The notes beneath the pieces are model-generated. The model was given only the letters and a program-made list of their open reading frames with translations, ran no database searches and was not told where the DNA came from. From Phycisphaerae bacterium (GTDB taxonomy: Bacteria; Planctomycetota; Phycisphaerae; Sedimentisphaerales; Anaerobacaceae): a stretch of DNA of 64,000 nucleotides. The stretch covers positions 1 through 64,000 of the forward strand of contig JAAYBV010000008.1 in NCBI GenBank assembly GCA_012744475.1, in the 5' to 3' direction. Below, in pieces: positions 51,257-60,175 of this stretch. The translations under genes were made by a program, and so were the position numbers. How positions within the stretch are numbered: position 1 is the stretch's first letter; the number at the start of each line of letters is the position of its first letter.

Positions 51257-52798
51257 CTACTCTCGCTCCTGCCAGGGATCGGAGGGCACGGTTTTCGGTG
51301 TCGCGCCCGTGATGGGCATGTCCGTGGCGATGGATGGCTCGGCCCGGGCCGCCTGCGCGAGCCGCCATCTGCTGACGTCAACCGGCCCGTTGACCAGTTC
51401 CGGGACACTGTATGTTTCCAGCAGCGAATCGTAATGGGCCGGGTCCCGCTGGGGTACGACGAAGGGCTTGTGCGCGGCGCCGGTTTCGTCCACGTAGCTC
51501 AGATACGTGCGGGTGAACAGGCCGCCCGGCCGCTTGCTGCTGAACGCGATCCACCGACTGTTGCTCGACCAACAGTGCCATGATTCCGAGTGTTCGCTGT
51601 TGATCGCCAACTTGCGATACTGCTTGGTGGCCATGTCCATGATGTAGAGGTCGCTGCTGGGCTGATAGATGGGAAAGCAGCCATAGCGGCACATACAGAA
51701 CAGCAGAAACCGTCCATTCGGCGAGAACCTTGGCAGTTGGATGCTCAGACCAGTCTCCTGAGCCGACAGGAAAGCTTCGGCCGTGCCCCATTGGCCCGTC
51801 TCGATGTCGTACGGAATGCGCCAAAGGTCATATTTGAGATCCTCGTAGTGGGCGGGGGGCACCGTGTTGCGATCCTCCCACAGGATCGGAGCGCTGCAGT
51901 AGTAGAGGTACTTGCCGTCGGGGGACCACGCGGGATAGGTTTCCAGCCGGTCTTTGTCGGCCAGTTCGGGCGGAGAGAAGGTCTTGCGGCTCTCGACCTG
52001 ATAGCACACCAGGGCCGAATCCAGGTCGGCCACGTCGCGGACCTCCAGTGCGCCTGCTCGAAAGAACTGGATCACCTTGTTCATGGAATACACCGCCAGC
52101 CGGCCGCTCGGGTGCCAGGCGGTGTAGCCCCACTTGGCGCCGACTTTGTCGACCCGGCCGTCTCGGGCCAGCAGCGTGTGGCTGCCATAGGTTGCGCTGC
52201 GCAGGCTGATGGACATCGTGTCCGGCTCATTGCGCACGAAACTGTGGCAGTTGAGGCATCCCTCGCCGAACGACCGGCCGTGCAGGACCACGGAGGTATC
52301 GTAGCTGCCGAGGTCTCGCTGGTAGATGCCGATGTCCTTCCACCAGTTGTAGATCGGCTTCATGAACCTGAACACCACAGTCCCATCGATGTCTTCATGG
52401 GCGATGGTGTTGACGACCGGCTGAAAGCGCCTCCATTGGCGGTCTGCACCCTGAACGTGGACATCGAAATGCAGATCGCGGCCCCGATTGGCGCTGAGCA
52501 GGGCGCGCCATGGGCGACGCGGGATGCGCATCTGCCCGGTCCTGCTGGAGACAGTAATGGGCGATCCGCTCTCTGACCGGATCTTCAGGAGATAAGCCCG
52601 ACCTTCTTCCAGAATCTGAAAGTTCAGAGGGGCGATGTTGGCGGGGATCACCGTGCCCGAGTAGTCGGGGCTCAGGTTGGGCTCGCGGGCGACTTCGCGG
52701 CACGTCTCCGGGGTTCCTGGAGAGCAGGACGCCACAGCAACAAGGAGGCCACAGAAGGTCACCATGTGGGCCCATTGTCTTGCCATATCACTTGCCAC
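51257..52798 (-). CDS. WD40/PD40-like propeller lipoprotein with a haem-type CxxCH
   Basis: Start is a GTG with AGGA eight bases upstream; 513 residues. The signal ends VAVASC (Cys25), a lipobox. The N-terminal ~150 residues are an unknown beta domain. A single haem-c motif, GEGCLNCHSF, places Cys181, Cys184 and His185 before the propeller, with Met in PDTMSI as a possible distal ligand. From ~200 onward are PD40/TolB-like blades: YTAWHPSGRLAVYSMN, YPAWSPDGKYLYYCSAP and LPRFSPNGRFLLFC. Combination of a cytochrome-c-like site with a TolB-like propeller suggests electron transfer or sensing at the envelope. Function is unknown. Confidence 0.75.
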   Translation of the reverse strand: MASDMARQWAHMVTFCGLLVAVASCSPGTPETCREVAREPNLSPDYSGTVIPANIAPLNFQILEEGRAYLLKIRSESGSPITVSSRTGQMRIPRRPWRALLSANRGRDLHFDVHVQGADRQWRRFQPVVNTIAHEDIDGTVVFRFMKPIYNWWKDIGIYQRDLGSYDTSVVLHGRSFGEGCLNCHSFVRNEPDTMSISLRSATYGSHTLLARDGRVDKVGAKWGYTAWHPSGRLAVYSMNKVIQFFRAGALEVRDVADLDSALVCYQVESRKTFSPPELADKDRLETYPAWSPDGKYLYYCSAPILWEDRNTVPPAHYEDLKYDLWRIPYDIETGQWGTAEAFLSAQETGLSIQLPRFSPNGRFLLFCMCRYGCFPIYQPSSDLYIMDMATKQYRKLAINSEHSESWHCWSSNSRWIAFSSKRPGGLFTRTYLSYVDETGAAHKPFVVPQRDPAHYDSLLETYSVPELVNGPVDVSRWRLAQAARAEPSIATDMPITGATPKTVPSDPWQERE

Positions 52799-52947
52799 GC
52801 GAGATTTCCTGTCTGAGCCTGCTCAGTTGGTAAACACAATCGCTGCGACGCCAGTCTCTCAGGTGCGCGAAGAGAATTCAAGTCCCAAGAGCCTGCCCAG
52901 CCGACGAAATCTCGCCGATGCGATGGCCCGCAGGGAACACGGACGCC

Positions 52948-53000
52948 AAAAAGAAGCCCCCGCATTTGATGAGGGAGAGGAAGCGAGACTTTGCGGGGGC
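52948..53000 (-). terminator. Terminator-like hairpin in the leader of the propeller/membrane-TPR unit
   Basis: On the minus strand a 9-bp stem GCCCCCGCA/TGCGGGGGC with a 27-base loop is followed by TTCTTTTT. No minus-strand gene lies upstream of it, so it either ends a small unannotated RNA or acts as an attenuator about 150 bases before the 52798 start codon. The other 500 bases of this divergent gap hold only the promoter at 53222. Confidence 0.5.
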
Positions 53001-53221
53001 CTGTGGACAATCGTTTCGGTATTCATCGTATCCGAGGTGGCTTGGTTCCGTCAAGCGCCGGTACGGAATCTTCCCAGGAACGCGAGGAGGCCCAAGCGAC
53101 CGTCGCGGAAACGGCGGCGACACATCATCATGATGACGGTCCAGGCCTTTGGGTATGACGGCCCAGAGCCCGGAGAAGGCCTCTGTCGTGTCGGATTGTC
53201 GGTTGGGCCGAACACCGCTTC

Positions 53222-53250
53222 TTGACGGTCCGGCCCTCACGTCTTATATA
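53222..53250 (+). promoter_or_regulatory. Sigma-70-type promoter for the ykgJ-hisS unit
   Basis: TTGACG and TATATA are separated by 17 bases. The predicted transcript begins about 45 bases before the first ATG of the two-gene unit. Confidence 0.65.
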
Positions 53251-53302
53251 GGGGGCGTGAAAGACAGATGCGCCCTGCATGAAGCCAAATGAAGGATGCT
53301 GG

Positions 53303-53710
53303 ATGGCCAAGAAGAGCCAATGTGACAGGTGTACAGGACTGTGCTGTCGGTACTTTGCGCTGCCGATCGAGACGCCGGAGACAAAGGACGATTTCGACGA
53401 TATCCGATGGTTTCTGTGCCACAAGGATGTCACGGTCTTTGTCGAAGACGGCGACTGGTATGTGAACGTCAAGAACAAGTGCCGTCACCTTTCCGAGACC
53501 GACTACCGGTGCCGGATCTACGAGAAGCGGCCGAATATCTGCCGCAAGTACAAGCACTCCGATTGCGACCTCGTCGATGGGGAGTATGACTACGAGCTCC
53601 ATTTCACCAACGACAAGGAGATGGAGGAGTACATTCGGATCAAGTTCGATAACAACGTGACCGAGAAGCGGCGGGCCACGAAGCGCAAGGGAAAGACCAG
53701 GAAGACATGA
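53303..53710 (+). CDS. YkgJ-family cysteine-cluster protein
   Basis: AAGG seven bases upstream favours MAKKSQCDRCTGLCCRYF, 135 residues; an earlier ATG at 53279 lacks a ribosome site. The family's cysteine set is intact: CDRCTGLCC, then CRHLSETDYRCRIYEKRPNIC and KHSDC. These residues probably bind zinc or an Fe-S cluster in the cytoplasm; the biochemical role is not established. Its TGA overlaps the ATG of hisS (ATGA), so the two are translationally coupled. Confidence 0.9.
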   Translation: MAKKSQCDRCTGLCCRYFALPIETPETKDDFDDIRWFLCHKDVTVFVEDGDWYVNVKNKCRHLSETDYRCRIYEKRPNICRKYKHSDCDLVDGEYDYELHFTNDKEMEEYIRIKFDNNVTEKRRATKRKGKTRKT

Positions 53711-55005
53711 AGATACCACCGGTAAAAGGGACGCGGGATTTCTACCCGCCCGAGATGGCCCGGCGCAACTGGATCATCGACGGGTGGAAGAGCGTTTCCA
53801 TTCGGAACGGCTTCGAGGAATACGACGGCCCGATCTTCGAACACCTGATGATGTACCAGATCAAGAGCGGTCAGGAGATCGTCGAGCAGCTCTTCTCGTT
53901 CCAGGACCGCGGCGGGCGGGATTTGGCGATCCGGCCGGAGATCACGCCTACCCTGGCGCGCATGGTCAACCAGCAGATCAACTCGCTGCCCCGACCGATC
54001 AAATGGTTCTCCGTGCCGCGGCTGTGCCGGGCCGAGCGGCCTCAGAAAGGACGGCTGCGCGAGTTCTTCCAGTGGAACATCGACATCATCGGCATCGACA
54101 GTCCTGAAGCGGACGCGGAGGTGATCTTCACATCGCTGGACTACCTTCGCATGGTCGGGTTGACGAGTCGAGACGTCCGGGCCAAGATCTCCAGCCGCAA
54201 GCTTCTGGCTTGCGTCCTGCGGGGCATCGGCGTCGAAGAGGGCAAATTCGACGGCATGTACGCCTTGCTGGACAAGAAGGCCAAGCTGCCGGCCGACACG
54301 TTCGAGGCGATGCTCGCCGAGCAGGTTCCAGACAAGGAGCAGGCCCGGCGCATCTCGGATTTCCTCGCGCTGAATTCCGCCGGCGAGATCGAGCGCGTCG
54401 TTCCCCTGAATGACGAGATCCGCGCCGCCGTCGAGCAGATGCAGAGTGTGTTTGCGACGCTGGAGCTGATGGGCGTGGCCGAGTACTGCGTGTTCGATCC
54501 GGCCATCGTGCGAGGTCTGGCCTACTACACCGGCGTGGTGTTCGAGATCCACGACATTGTCGGGGAGCTGCGCGCCATCTGTGGCGGGGGGCGATACGAC
54601 AACCTTCTTCGTGACTTCGGCGGGCCGGCGATTCCCGCCACCGGGATGGGCATGGGCGACTGCGTGCTGGAGATCCTGCTGCATCAGAAGGGACTTCTGG
54701 ACAGCCAGGTCCCGCCGCGACGGCTCGAATACTTCGTGGCCTGTGCGGATGCCGCCTGCGCCAAGGCGATGTACTCCGTGGCAGCCAGGCTGCGCGCCGC
54801 TGGCCATTCCGCCAATTTCAGCTACAAGCTGGGCGGGCTTTCCAAGCAGTTGAAGGAGGCCTCCTCCCAGAACGCCGCCCGGTGTGTTATCATCGGCCAG
54901 GAGTACTTGGACCGCCAGGAGCTTGTCATCAAGGACATGCTCAGCGGAGAGCAGACCCAGGTGCATGTGAATCAGTTGCTGCCGGAGCCGGGCGGAACGA
55001 CGTAG
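53707..55005 (+). CDS. hisS: Histidyl-tRNA synthetase
   Basis: The protein has 432 residues. Class II motif 1 follows KGTRDFYPPEMARR; motif 2 contains RLCRAERPQKGRLREFFQWNIDIIG; the histidine-binding VRGLAYYTGVVFEIHD and motif 3 GGGRYDNLL-GMGMGDCVLEIL are present. The C-terminal anticodon-binding domain ends the protein. It charges tRNA-His, whose gene lies 25 kb away at 28169. Start overlaps the ykgJ stop. Confidence 0.97.
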   Translation: MKIPPVKGTRDFYPPEMARRNWIIDGWKSVSIRNGFEEYDGPIFEHLMMYQIKSGQEIVEQLFSFQDRGGRDLAIRPEITPTLARMVNQQINSLPRPIKWFSVPRLCRAERPQKGRLREFFQWNIDIIGIDSPEADAEVIFTSLDYLRMVGLTSRDVRAKISSRKLLACVLRGIGVEEGKFDGMYALLDKKAKLPADTFEAMLAEQVPDKEQARRISDFLALNSAGEIERVVPLNDEIRAAVEQMQSVFATLELMGVAEYCVFDPAIVRGLAYYTGVVFEIHDIVGELRAICGGGRYDNLLRDFGGPAIPATGMGMGDCVLEILLHQKGLLDSQVPPRRLEYFVACADAACAKAMYSVAARLRAAGHSANFSYKLGGLSKQLKEASSQNAARCVIIGQEYLDRQELVIKDMLSGEQTQVHVNQLLPEPGGTT

Positions 55006-55057
55006 GTTTACCAGGGCACCGCTGGCGTGCCTGCCCGAGACGTGTGAGGAGATCGCA

Positions 55058-56176
55058 ATGAGCCGATACAGTCTATGGCAACTCGTCGTGTCCATGGTCT
55101 TGCTGTGGAGCACAGTTTGCCCACCTGTCGCGGCTCAGCCGCAGGGCGCAGAACTCTGGCCGCAGGTACATGCGAACCGCCAGGTGACGTTCTACCTTCG
55201 TGCAGCGGATGCTCAGCGCGTGCTGCTGGAGGCGAATTTCCTCGCCGAGCCGGAGCCGATGCTCAAAGATGCCGAGGGGCTCTGGTCGGTCACCGTCGAA
55301 CCGCTTGCCCCGGAGATCTACGAGTACAACTTCAAGGTGGATGGTCTGGCCATCGCCGATCCGATGAATCCGTTCGTCAAGGTCTGGCGCCGCAGCGCCC
55401 GGAGCATGGTCCTGGTTCCCGGTGACCCACCCATGTTCTACGAGGAGCAGGACGTTCCTTACGGGACCGTGCGTATCCACCGCTATCCTTCCAAGTCATT
55501 GGATACCACGCGGGGCCTTTACGTCTACACGCCCCCGGCGTATGAGACGTCGGGCCAGCTCAAGTACCCCGTGCTGTATCTGCTGCACGGCAGCGGAGAT
55601 ACGGAAGACGCCTGGACCATCGTCGGACGAGCCAACGCGGTCATGGACAACGCCTTGGCGGCCGGAAGGGCCAGGCCGATGATCATCGTAATGCCGTATG
55701 GGCACACGCCGAGCATCACGTCCGACCGGAGCCGGCCTCGAAACTGGAGAAGCTTCGAAGCCGATCTGATCGGCGATGTGATCCCGTTCGTCGAACGCAA
55801 CTACCGCGTACGCAGCGATTCGGAGCACCGGGCGATCGCCGGGCTGTCCATGGGAGGAGGGCAATCGCTGCGAATCGGGCTGGGACATCCGGAGATGTTC
55901 GGCTGGGTCGTTGCATTCAGCTCCAGCACGCCGACCGGTGAGGAACTCGATGTGTTGCTGGCCAAACCAGAGACACTGAACCAGAGTCTGAGGCTTCTCT
56001 GGATCGGTTGCGGCAGGAAGGACTTCCTGTTTGAGGCCAATCAACGGTTCCTGGCGGCGCTCGAAGCCAAAGCGATCAAGCACACCGCCCATATCACAGA
56101 CGGTGCCCACGAATGGCGTCTTTGGAGGTACTATCTGAACGAGGTGTTGCCACTCCTGTTCGACGCGAAGAAGTAG
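55058..56176 (+). CDS. Exported CE1/enterochelin-esterase-like alpha/beta hydrolase
   Basis: The 372-residue protein has a signal peptide ending VCPPVAAQ. Residues ~30-125 are an immunoglobulin/CBM48-like domain (QVTFYLRAADAQRVLLEANF). The esterase D-like catalytic domain follows, with YPVLYLLHGSGDTEDAW, nucleophile GLSMGGGQS and a C-terminal His near HITDGAHEWRLW. Similar proteins are feruloyl or acetyl-xylan esterases with an N-terminal E-set domain. The likely role is removal of ester groups from plant or algal glycans outside the cytoplasm. Confidence 0.85.
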   Translation: MSRYSLWQLVVSMVLLWSTVCPPVAAQPQGAELWPQVHANRQVTFYLRAADAQRVLLEANFLAEPEPMLKDAEGLWSVTVEPLAPEIYEYNFKVDGLAIADPMNPFVKVWRRSARSMVLVPGDPPMFYEEQDVPYGTVRIHRYPSKSLDTTRGLYVYTPPAYETSGQLKYPVLYLLHGSGDTEDAWTIVGRANAVMDNALAAGRARPMIIVMPYGHTPSITSDRSRPRNWRSFEADLIGDVIPFVERNYRVRSDSEHRAIAGLSMGGGQSLRIGLGHPEMFGWVVAFSSSTPTGEELDVLLAKPETLNQSLRLLWIGCGRKDFLFEANQRFLAALEAKAIKHTAHITDGAHEWRLWRYYLNEVLPLLFDAKK

Positions 56177-56256
56177 CTTCGCGGCGGTGGGGAGAGCCGA
56201 TATCGATCTCCGCGTGCAATCGGCGGCCTGGCCTGCGAGGGGAAGGTGACAGTCGC

Positions 56257-56772
56257 ATGAGGGACTCGGCGGCCAATCATTACGAGCGAGCGTTCGAAAG
56301 CTGGCTGATCGACCACCAGGTGGAGTACGTCCGCGCCGACGAGCACCAGCGCATCGGAACCGCCAGACAGACGGTCAAGAACTTCGATTTCCTCCTCTAC
56401 GCTCCTCTCGGCCGACGTATCGTGGTCGAGGTCAAAGGGCGAACATTCGCCGGAACGAGCCTGGCCGGGCTCAAGGGTCTGGAATGCTGGGTGACGCGTG
56501 ACGATGTTCGCGGGCTCGGCGCCTGGGCCAAGGCCCTGGGCCTAGGCCACGAAGCGGCCTTCGTCTTCACCTACCGGGCGGCACGCATCGACGTCGATTT
56601 CGACGGGCGCGACGTGCTCTGCCTCGGTCCGGACCGGTACGTCTTCTTCTGCATTCGCCTGGAGGACTACCGGCGGCACATGAAAGAGCGCAGCGTCCGC
56701 TGGCAGACGGTGACACTCTCGGCCGACCATTTCCGCGCCTGCGCGATCGACCTTCCGGTCTTACTCAAATAA
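56257..56772 (+). CDS. HYExAFE-family protein with PD-(D/E)XK nuclease-like core
   Basis: From the ATG at 56257, with GGAAGG upstream, the protein has 171 residues. HYERAFESWL near the N-terminus is the naming motif of this planctomycetal family. The core VKNFDFLLYAPLGRRIVVEVKGR gives the D...E-x-K arrangement of PD-(D/E)XK nucleases, with a preceding conserved Arg/Glu helix. No toxin, restriction or repair partner is adjacent. Nuclease activity is inferred from the fold-like motif. Confidence 0.8.
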   Translation: MRDSAANHYERAFESWLIDHQVEYVRADEHQRIGTARQTVKNFDFLLYAPLGRRIVVEVKGRTFAGTSLAGLKGLECWVTRDDVRGLGAWAKALGLGHEAAFVFTYRAARIDVDFDGRDVLCLGPDRYVFFCIRLEDYRRHMKERSVRWQTVTLSADHFRACAIDLPVLLK

Positions 56773-56927
56773 CAGGTCCCGCCGTCCCGGAGCCCCGTTG
56801 CGCTGCCTTCACCACCCCCCCCCCCAGAGGTTCCCCGTCTTTGAACGGGACTTGATCGAAACCTGCAAAGTGGATACACTGTGTTTCGAAACTGTGTAGT
56901 CGTCATTTCGAGTTCCCCTGGGAAGGC

Positions 56928-59900
56928 ATGGACATGAAGGCGACAACGCAAGGCCTGCCGGTCTCACCAGATCATCGCGGGCTGATTCTCCCTCTGTTCC
57001 TGATATCCGGTGCGACCGGTCTCGTCTACGAGGTGACCTGGATGCGGTCCCTCGGGACGGTCTTCGGCAACACGGTCTTTGCCGCCAGCACCATTCTGAC
57101 GGCCTTCATGCTGGGTCTGGCCATCGGAAGCTGGCTGCTCGGGCGGCACGCCGACCGCATGACGCGACCGCTGCGACTCTATGCCTGGCTGGAACTGGGA
57201 ATTGGCGTTTATGCCTTCGCCTTCCCGGCCATTCTGAACGCAGTGGACCGGTTCTACCTGTGGTTCTATCAGACGTACCAGCCGGGTCCTCACACGCTGA
57301 ATCTGGTTCGTTTCGTCGTCTCGATTCTGATTCTCCTGCTTCCGACTGTCTTGATGGGAGGGACCTTGCCGGTCCTCAGCGGGCTTTGGGCGGCGACGCC
57401 GGGCAGGAGCGAGTCGCACTTGCGGACCGGACAGGGCGTCGGTCTGCTCTATGCGGTCAACACGTTCGGCGCCGTCCTGGGTAGCTTCCTGTCGGGCTAC
57501 TACCTGATTCGGCTGCTGGGCGTGAATTCGTCGATTTACGTGACCGCGACGGCCAACGTGACCATCGGCGTTCTGGCCTGGCTGCTGTCCTTGGGGATCA
57601 GGCCGCGACCGGTGATTCCTGGAGCGGCCAGACGCAAACAGCAGGGCCTCGCCGCTCTCAGGGAACAGATTGCACGGGCGCAGGAATCACCCACCGTGTA
57701 CTCGGAGCGCGTCCGGACGATTGCCCTGGTCGGCGTTTTCGTGGCGGGATTCTGCGCGATGGCGATGGAAGTGCTCTGGTCGCGGGTGCTCGTGTTTGTC
57801 CTCGGGACGTCCGCTTACGCCTTCGCCTGCATGCTGACGTGCTTTGTTCTGGGCCTTGCCTTGGGCAGCCTCTTGTCGAGCGTGCTGCTGGTGCCTCGCC
57901 TGAAGGATCCGATTCTCGCGTTTGGAGTGATCGAATTTGCGCTGGCGCTGTCGATCCTGGGGTCGATCCAGATGTTGGGCTGGCTCTGGGCTCTCGATGC
58001 CTGGGTGCTCGAACGCATAGTCGACTGGAAGATCTCGTTCGCCGGCGACAGCGTGGTCCATTTCATCGACACCCTTGCCGTGATCATCGTTCCCACGGTC
58101 CTGATGGGAATGGTGTTCCCCGTCGCGGTGCGAATCTGCGCGCCGGTCTGGGAGACGGTGGGCCGGCGCGTGGGGCAGGTGTATGCGTCCAATACGATCG
58201 GCTGCGTCCTCGGCTCTGCGGCGGCCGGCTTCCTGGTGATCCCGCTTCTGGGATTGCGGAACAGCTTTCTGGTGGTTGTCGCGGCCCTCTTCGCCCTGGC
58301 GATTGTGCTGGTTGCGCTCTCGGACAAGCGACACAGAACGCTCGCGATGGCAGGGACGGTGGTTTCCATTCTGCTGGTGGCGGCCTGTGCCGTCTGGATT
58401 CCGCGCGACGTGTTCCTGCAAACCGTGAACACATATCACCATCCCAGCCGGATCGTGTTCATCGACGACGGCGTCACCGGAACGGTGACAGTCCATGATC
58501 TGCCGGATGGAGACCGCCTGATCGCCGTCGATGGAGTAGACGTCGCGGGCATGGACCTGATGCTGCGGACGACGCAGAAGCTCCAGGCGTATGCGCCGCT
58601 GCTGGTCCATGAGAACCCGCAGGACGTGGTGCAGATCGGCTATGGAAGCGGCGAGACCTGCGGGATCGGTCTGGATTTCGGTGTCGCGCGTTACACGATC
58701 GTCGACATCTGTCCGGGCGTATTCGAGGCCGGCGTGTTCTTCGACGAGATCAACCGCCGCTCGTATGCGAATCCGAAGCTCCGCAAGGTCATTATGGACG
58801 GCAAGAACTTCATCAAGATGACCGAGGAGAAGTTCGACGTCATCATGAACGATTCGACCTATCCGGGCACGACGGGCAGCTCGGCCCTCTACACGTACGA
58901 TCACTTCAAGGCCTGTCGCGACCGTCTCAAGCCCAAGGGTGTGCTGTCATGCTGGGTGCCGCTCGATCTGCGACCGGAGGATTTCCGCATCATCATGCGA
59001 AGCTTCCAGGCCGCGATGCCTCACAGCTCCTTGTGGGTGGTCAACAACTGCGTCAACAAACACGCCGTGCTCCTCGGGACGGTCGAGCCGATGCAGTTGG
59101 ACTTCCGCCGCATCAAGGCGATCGCCGAGCGTCCTGATATTGCCAAAGACCTCGAACAGATCAATGTATACTGCGTCTACGATTTCCTCGATTGCCTCCT
59201 GGTGGGCGAGAGGGAATTGACGAGCCTCGGCGGCCAGGGCCCTCTGCATACCGACGACAAGCCCTATCTGGAATTCGGCGCGGCGATCAAGCGCGACGTC
59301 GAGGGTTCCTGGCTCGACATCCTCCGCTCCATCAGCGAGCATTGCACGCCGCTGCTGGACCATGTGACGAACGTCCGCCTGCTGCCGGACGGGGAAAACC
59401 CGGCAGCGATACTCCAGCAGTACAGCCAGGCGACTCGGCACGTGCTGCAAGGTGTCGTGGGGGCGCTGATTGGCGATCCGGACATCATGAATGGGCAATT
59501 TGCGGCCGCCAGGCAAGCAAACCCCCAGGACCGGGACGTGGACAGCATCCTCGAAGAGCTGCGGGGAGAGATTCGGGCTCTGGAGGAAGCGGTTGAGCGG
59601 ACCCCCGGCGCCGCGGAGCTGCGCGGGCGTCTGGCGAAACGGTACGTGTTGTCGCAGGACTACGGCCGCGCCATCGAGCAATACGAGCACTTCGTCCAGC
59701 TCCGGCCGGGCGACGGGGCTGCCTGGAACAACTTGGGCATCTGTTACCGGCGTCTCAACGCGTTCGATCAGGCGGTCGCAGCGTTCGAGAACGCCCTGCA
59801 ACGGAATCCCCGCCTGCTCGATGCGTACACGAATCTGGCGGAGGCGCGGGACGCTCAGGGCGACTTGCCCGGCGCGATGGCAGCTCTGGAACGTCTGCTG

Positions 59901-60098
59901 CCCTTGCTGCCGCGGGAAGGGCAGGTCCGCACGCATGATCTGCTCGCTGGTTTGAGCGTCCGACAGCAGAAGAATGCCCTTGCGGTGCAGCATCTTGACC
60001 GCGCGATCGAGTTGGCCGCGCCTGACCGCCAGATGCAGCAGGTGCTCATCGCACGTCGGCAGAAGATCCAGCAGTTGACCGACGGACAGGCGCGCTGA
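56928..60098 (+). CDS. Fused MFS-like/spermidine-synthase-like membrane protein with TPR tail
   Basis: The 1056-residue protein may start at 56928 or at the second ATG six bases on. Residues ~15-500 form two six-span sets (ISGATGLVYEVTWMRSLGTVFGN; VGVFVAGFCAMAMEVLWSRVL), as in the SpeE-fused transporter family. Residues ~510-760 are a spermidine-synthase-like methyltransferase fold, with VQIGYGSGETCGIG near residue 568 and TIVDICPGVFEAG. Residues ~870-1050 are TPR units (AWNNLGICYRRLNAFDQAVAAFENAL). The synthase glycine loop is YGSG instead of GGGDG, so polyamine synthesis is doubtful. Members are often called fused MFS/spermidine synthase; role unknown. Confidence 0.85.
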   Translation: MDMKATTQGLPVSPDHRGLILPLFLISGATGLVYEVTWMRSLGTVFGNTVFAASTILTAFMLGLAIGSWLLGRHADRMTRPLRLYAWLELGIGVYAFAFPAILNAVDRFYLWFYQTYQPGPHTLNLVRFVVSILILLLPTVLMGGTLPVLSGLWAATPGRSESHLRTGQGVGLLYAVNTFGAVLGSFLSGYYLIRLLGVNSSIYVTATANVTIGVLAWLLSLGIRPRPVIPGAARRKQQGLAALREQIARAQESPTVYSERVRTIALVGVFVAGFCAMAMEVLWSRVLVFVLGTSAYAFACMLTCFVLGLALGSLLSSVLLVPRLKDPILAFGVIEFALALSILGSIQMLGWLWALDAWVLERIVDWKISFAGDSVVHFIDTLAVIIVPTVLMGMVFPVAVRICAPVWETVGRRVGQVYASNTIGCVLGSAAAGFLVIPLLGLRNSFLVVVAALFALAIVLVALSDKRHRTLAMAGTVVSILLVAACAVWIPRDVFLQTVNTYHHPSRIVFIDDGVTGTVTVHDLPDGDRLIAVDGVDVAGMDLMLRTTQKLQAYAPLLVHENPQDVVQIGYGSGETCGIGLDFGVARYTIVDICPGVFEAGVFFDEINRRSYANPKLRKVIMDGKNFIKMTEEKFDVIMNDSTYPGTTGSSALYTYDHFKACRDRLKPKGVLSCWVPLDLRPEDFRIIMRSFQAAMPHSSLWVVNNCVNKHAVLLGTVEPMQLDFRRIKAIAERPDIAKDLEQINVYCVYDFLDCLLVGERELTSLGGQGPLHTDDKPYLEFGAAIKRDVEGSWLDILRSISEHCTPLLDHVTNVRLLPDGENPAAILQQYSQATRHVLQGVVGALIGDPDIMNGQFAAARQANPQDRDVDSILEELRGEIRALEEAVERTPGAAELRGRLAKRYVLSQDYGRAIEQYEHFVQLRPGDGAAWNNLGICYRRLNAFDQAVAAFENALQRNPRLLDAYTNLAEARDAQGDLPGAMAALERLLPLLPREGQVRTHDLLAGLSVRQQKNALAVQHLDRAIELAAPDRQMQQVLIARRQKIQQLTDGQAR

Positions 60099-60127
60099 CC
60101 GCCGCACCGTTCGACGACAACGAAGAA

Positions 60128-60151
60128 GGGCCGGGTCCGACGACCCGGCCC
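60128..60151. terminator. Bidirectional terminator between convergent genes
   Basis: A perfect 10-bp stem GGGCCGGGTC/GACCCGGCCC with a CGAC loop lies between the ends of the MFS/synthase and anti-sigma genes. The minus-strand side continues TTCTTCGTTGT, so termination is probably strongest in that direction. Confidence 0.7.
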
Positions 60152-60175
60152 GTCGTGTGCTGAACCAACAGTGCG

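Noticed and set aside
49331-53710. A new defence or secretion system around the propeller/membrane-TPR pair
   Set aside because: No nuclease, NTPase, toxin or secretion ATPase is present; only an uncharacterised envelope pair can be supported.
56815-56825. Run of 11 C bases about 100 bases upstream of the MFS/synthase gene, considered as a phase-variation tract
   Set aside because: It overlaps neither a coding frame nor a recognisable promoter, and one sequence cannot show length variation.
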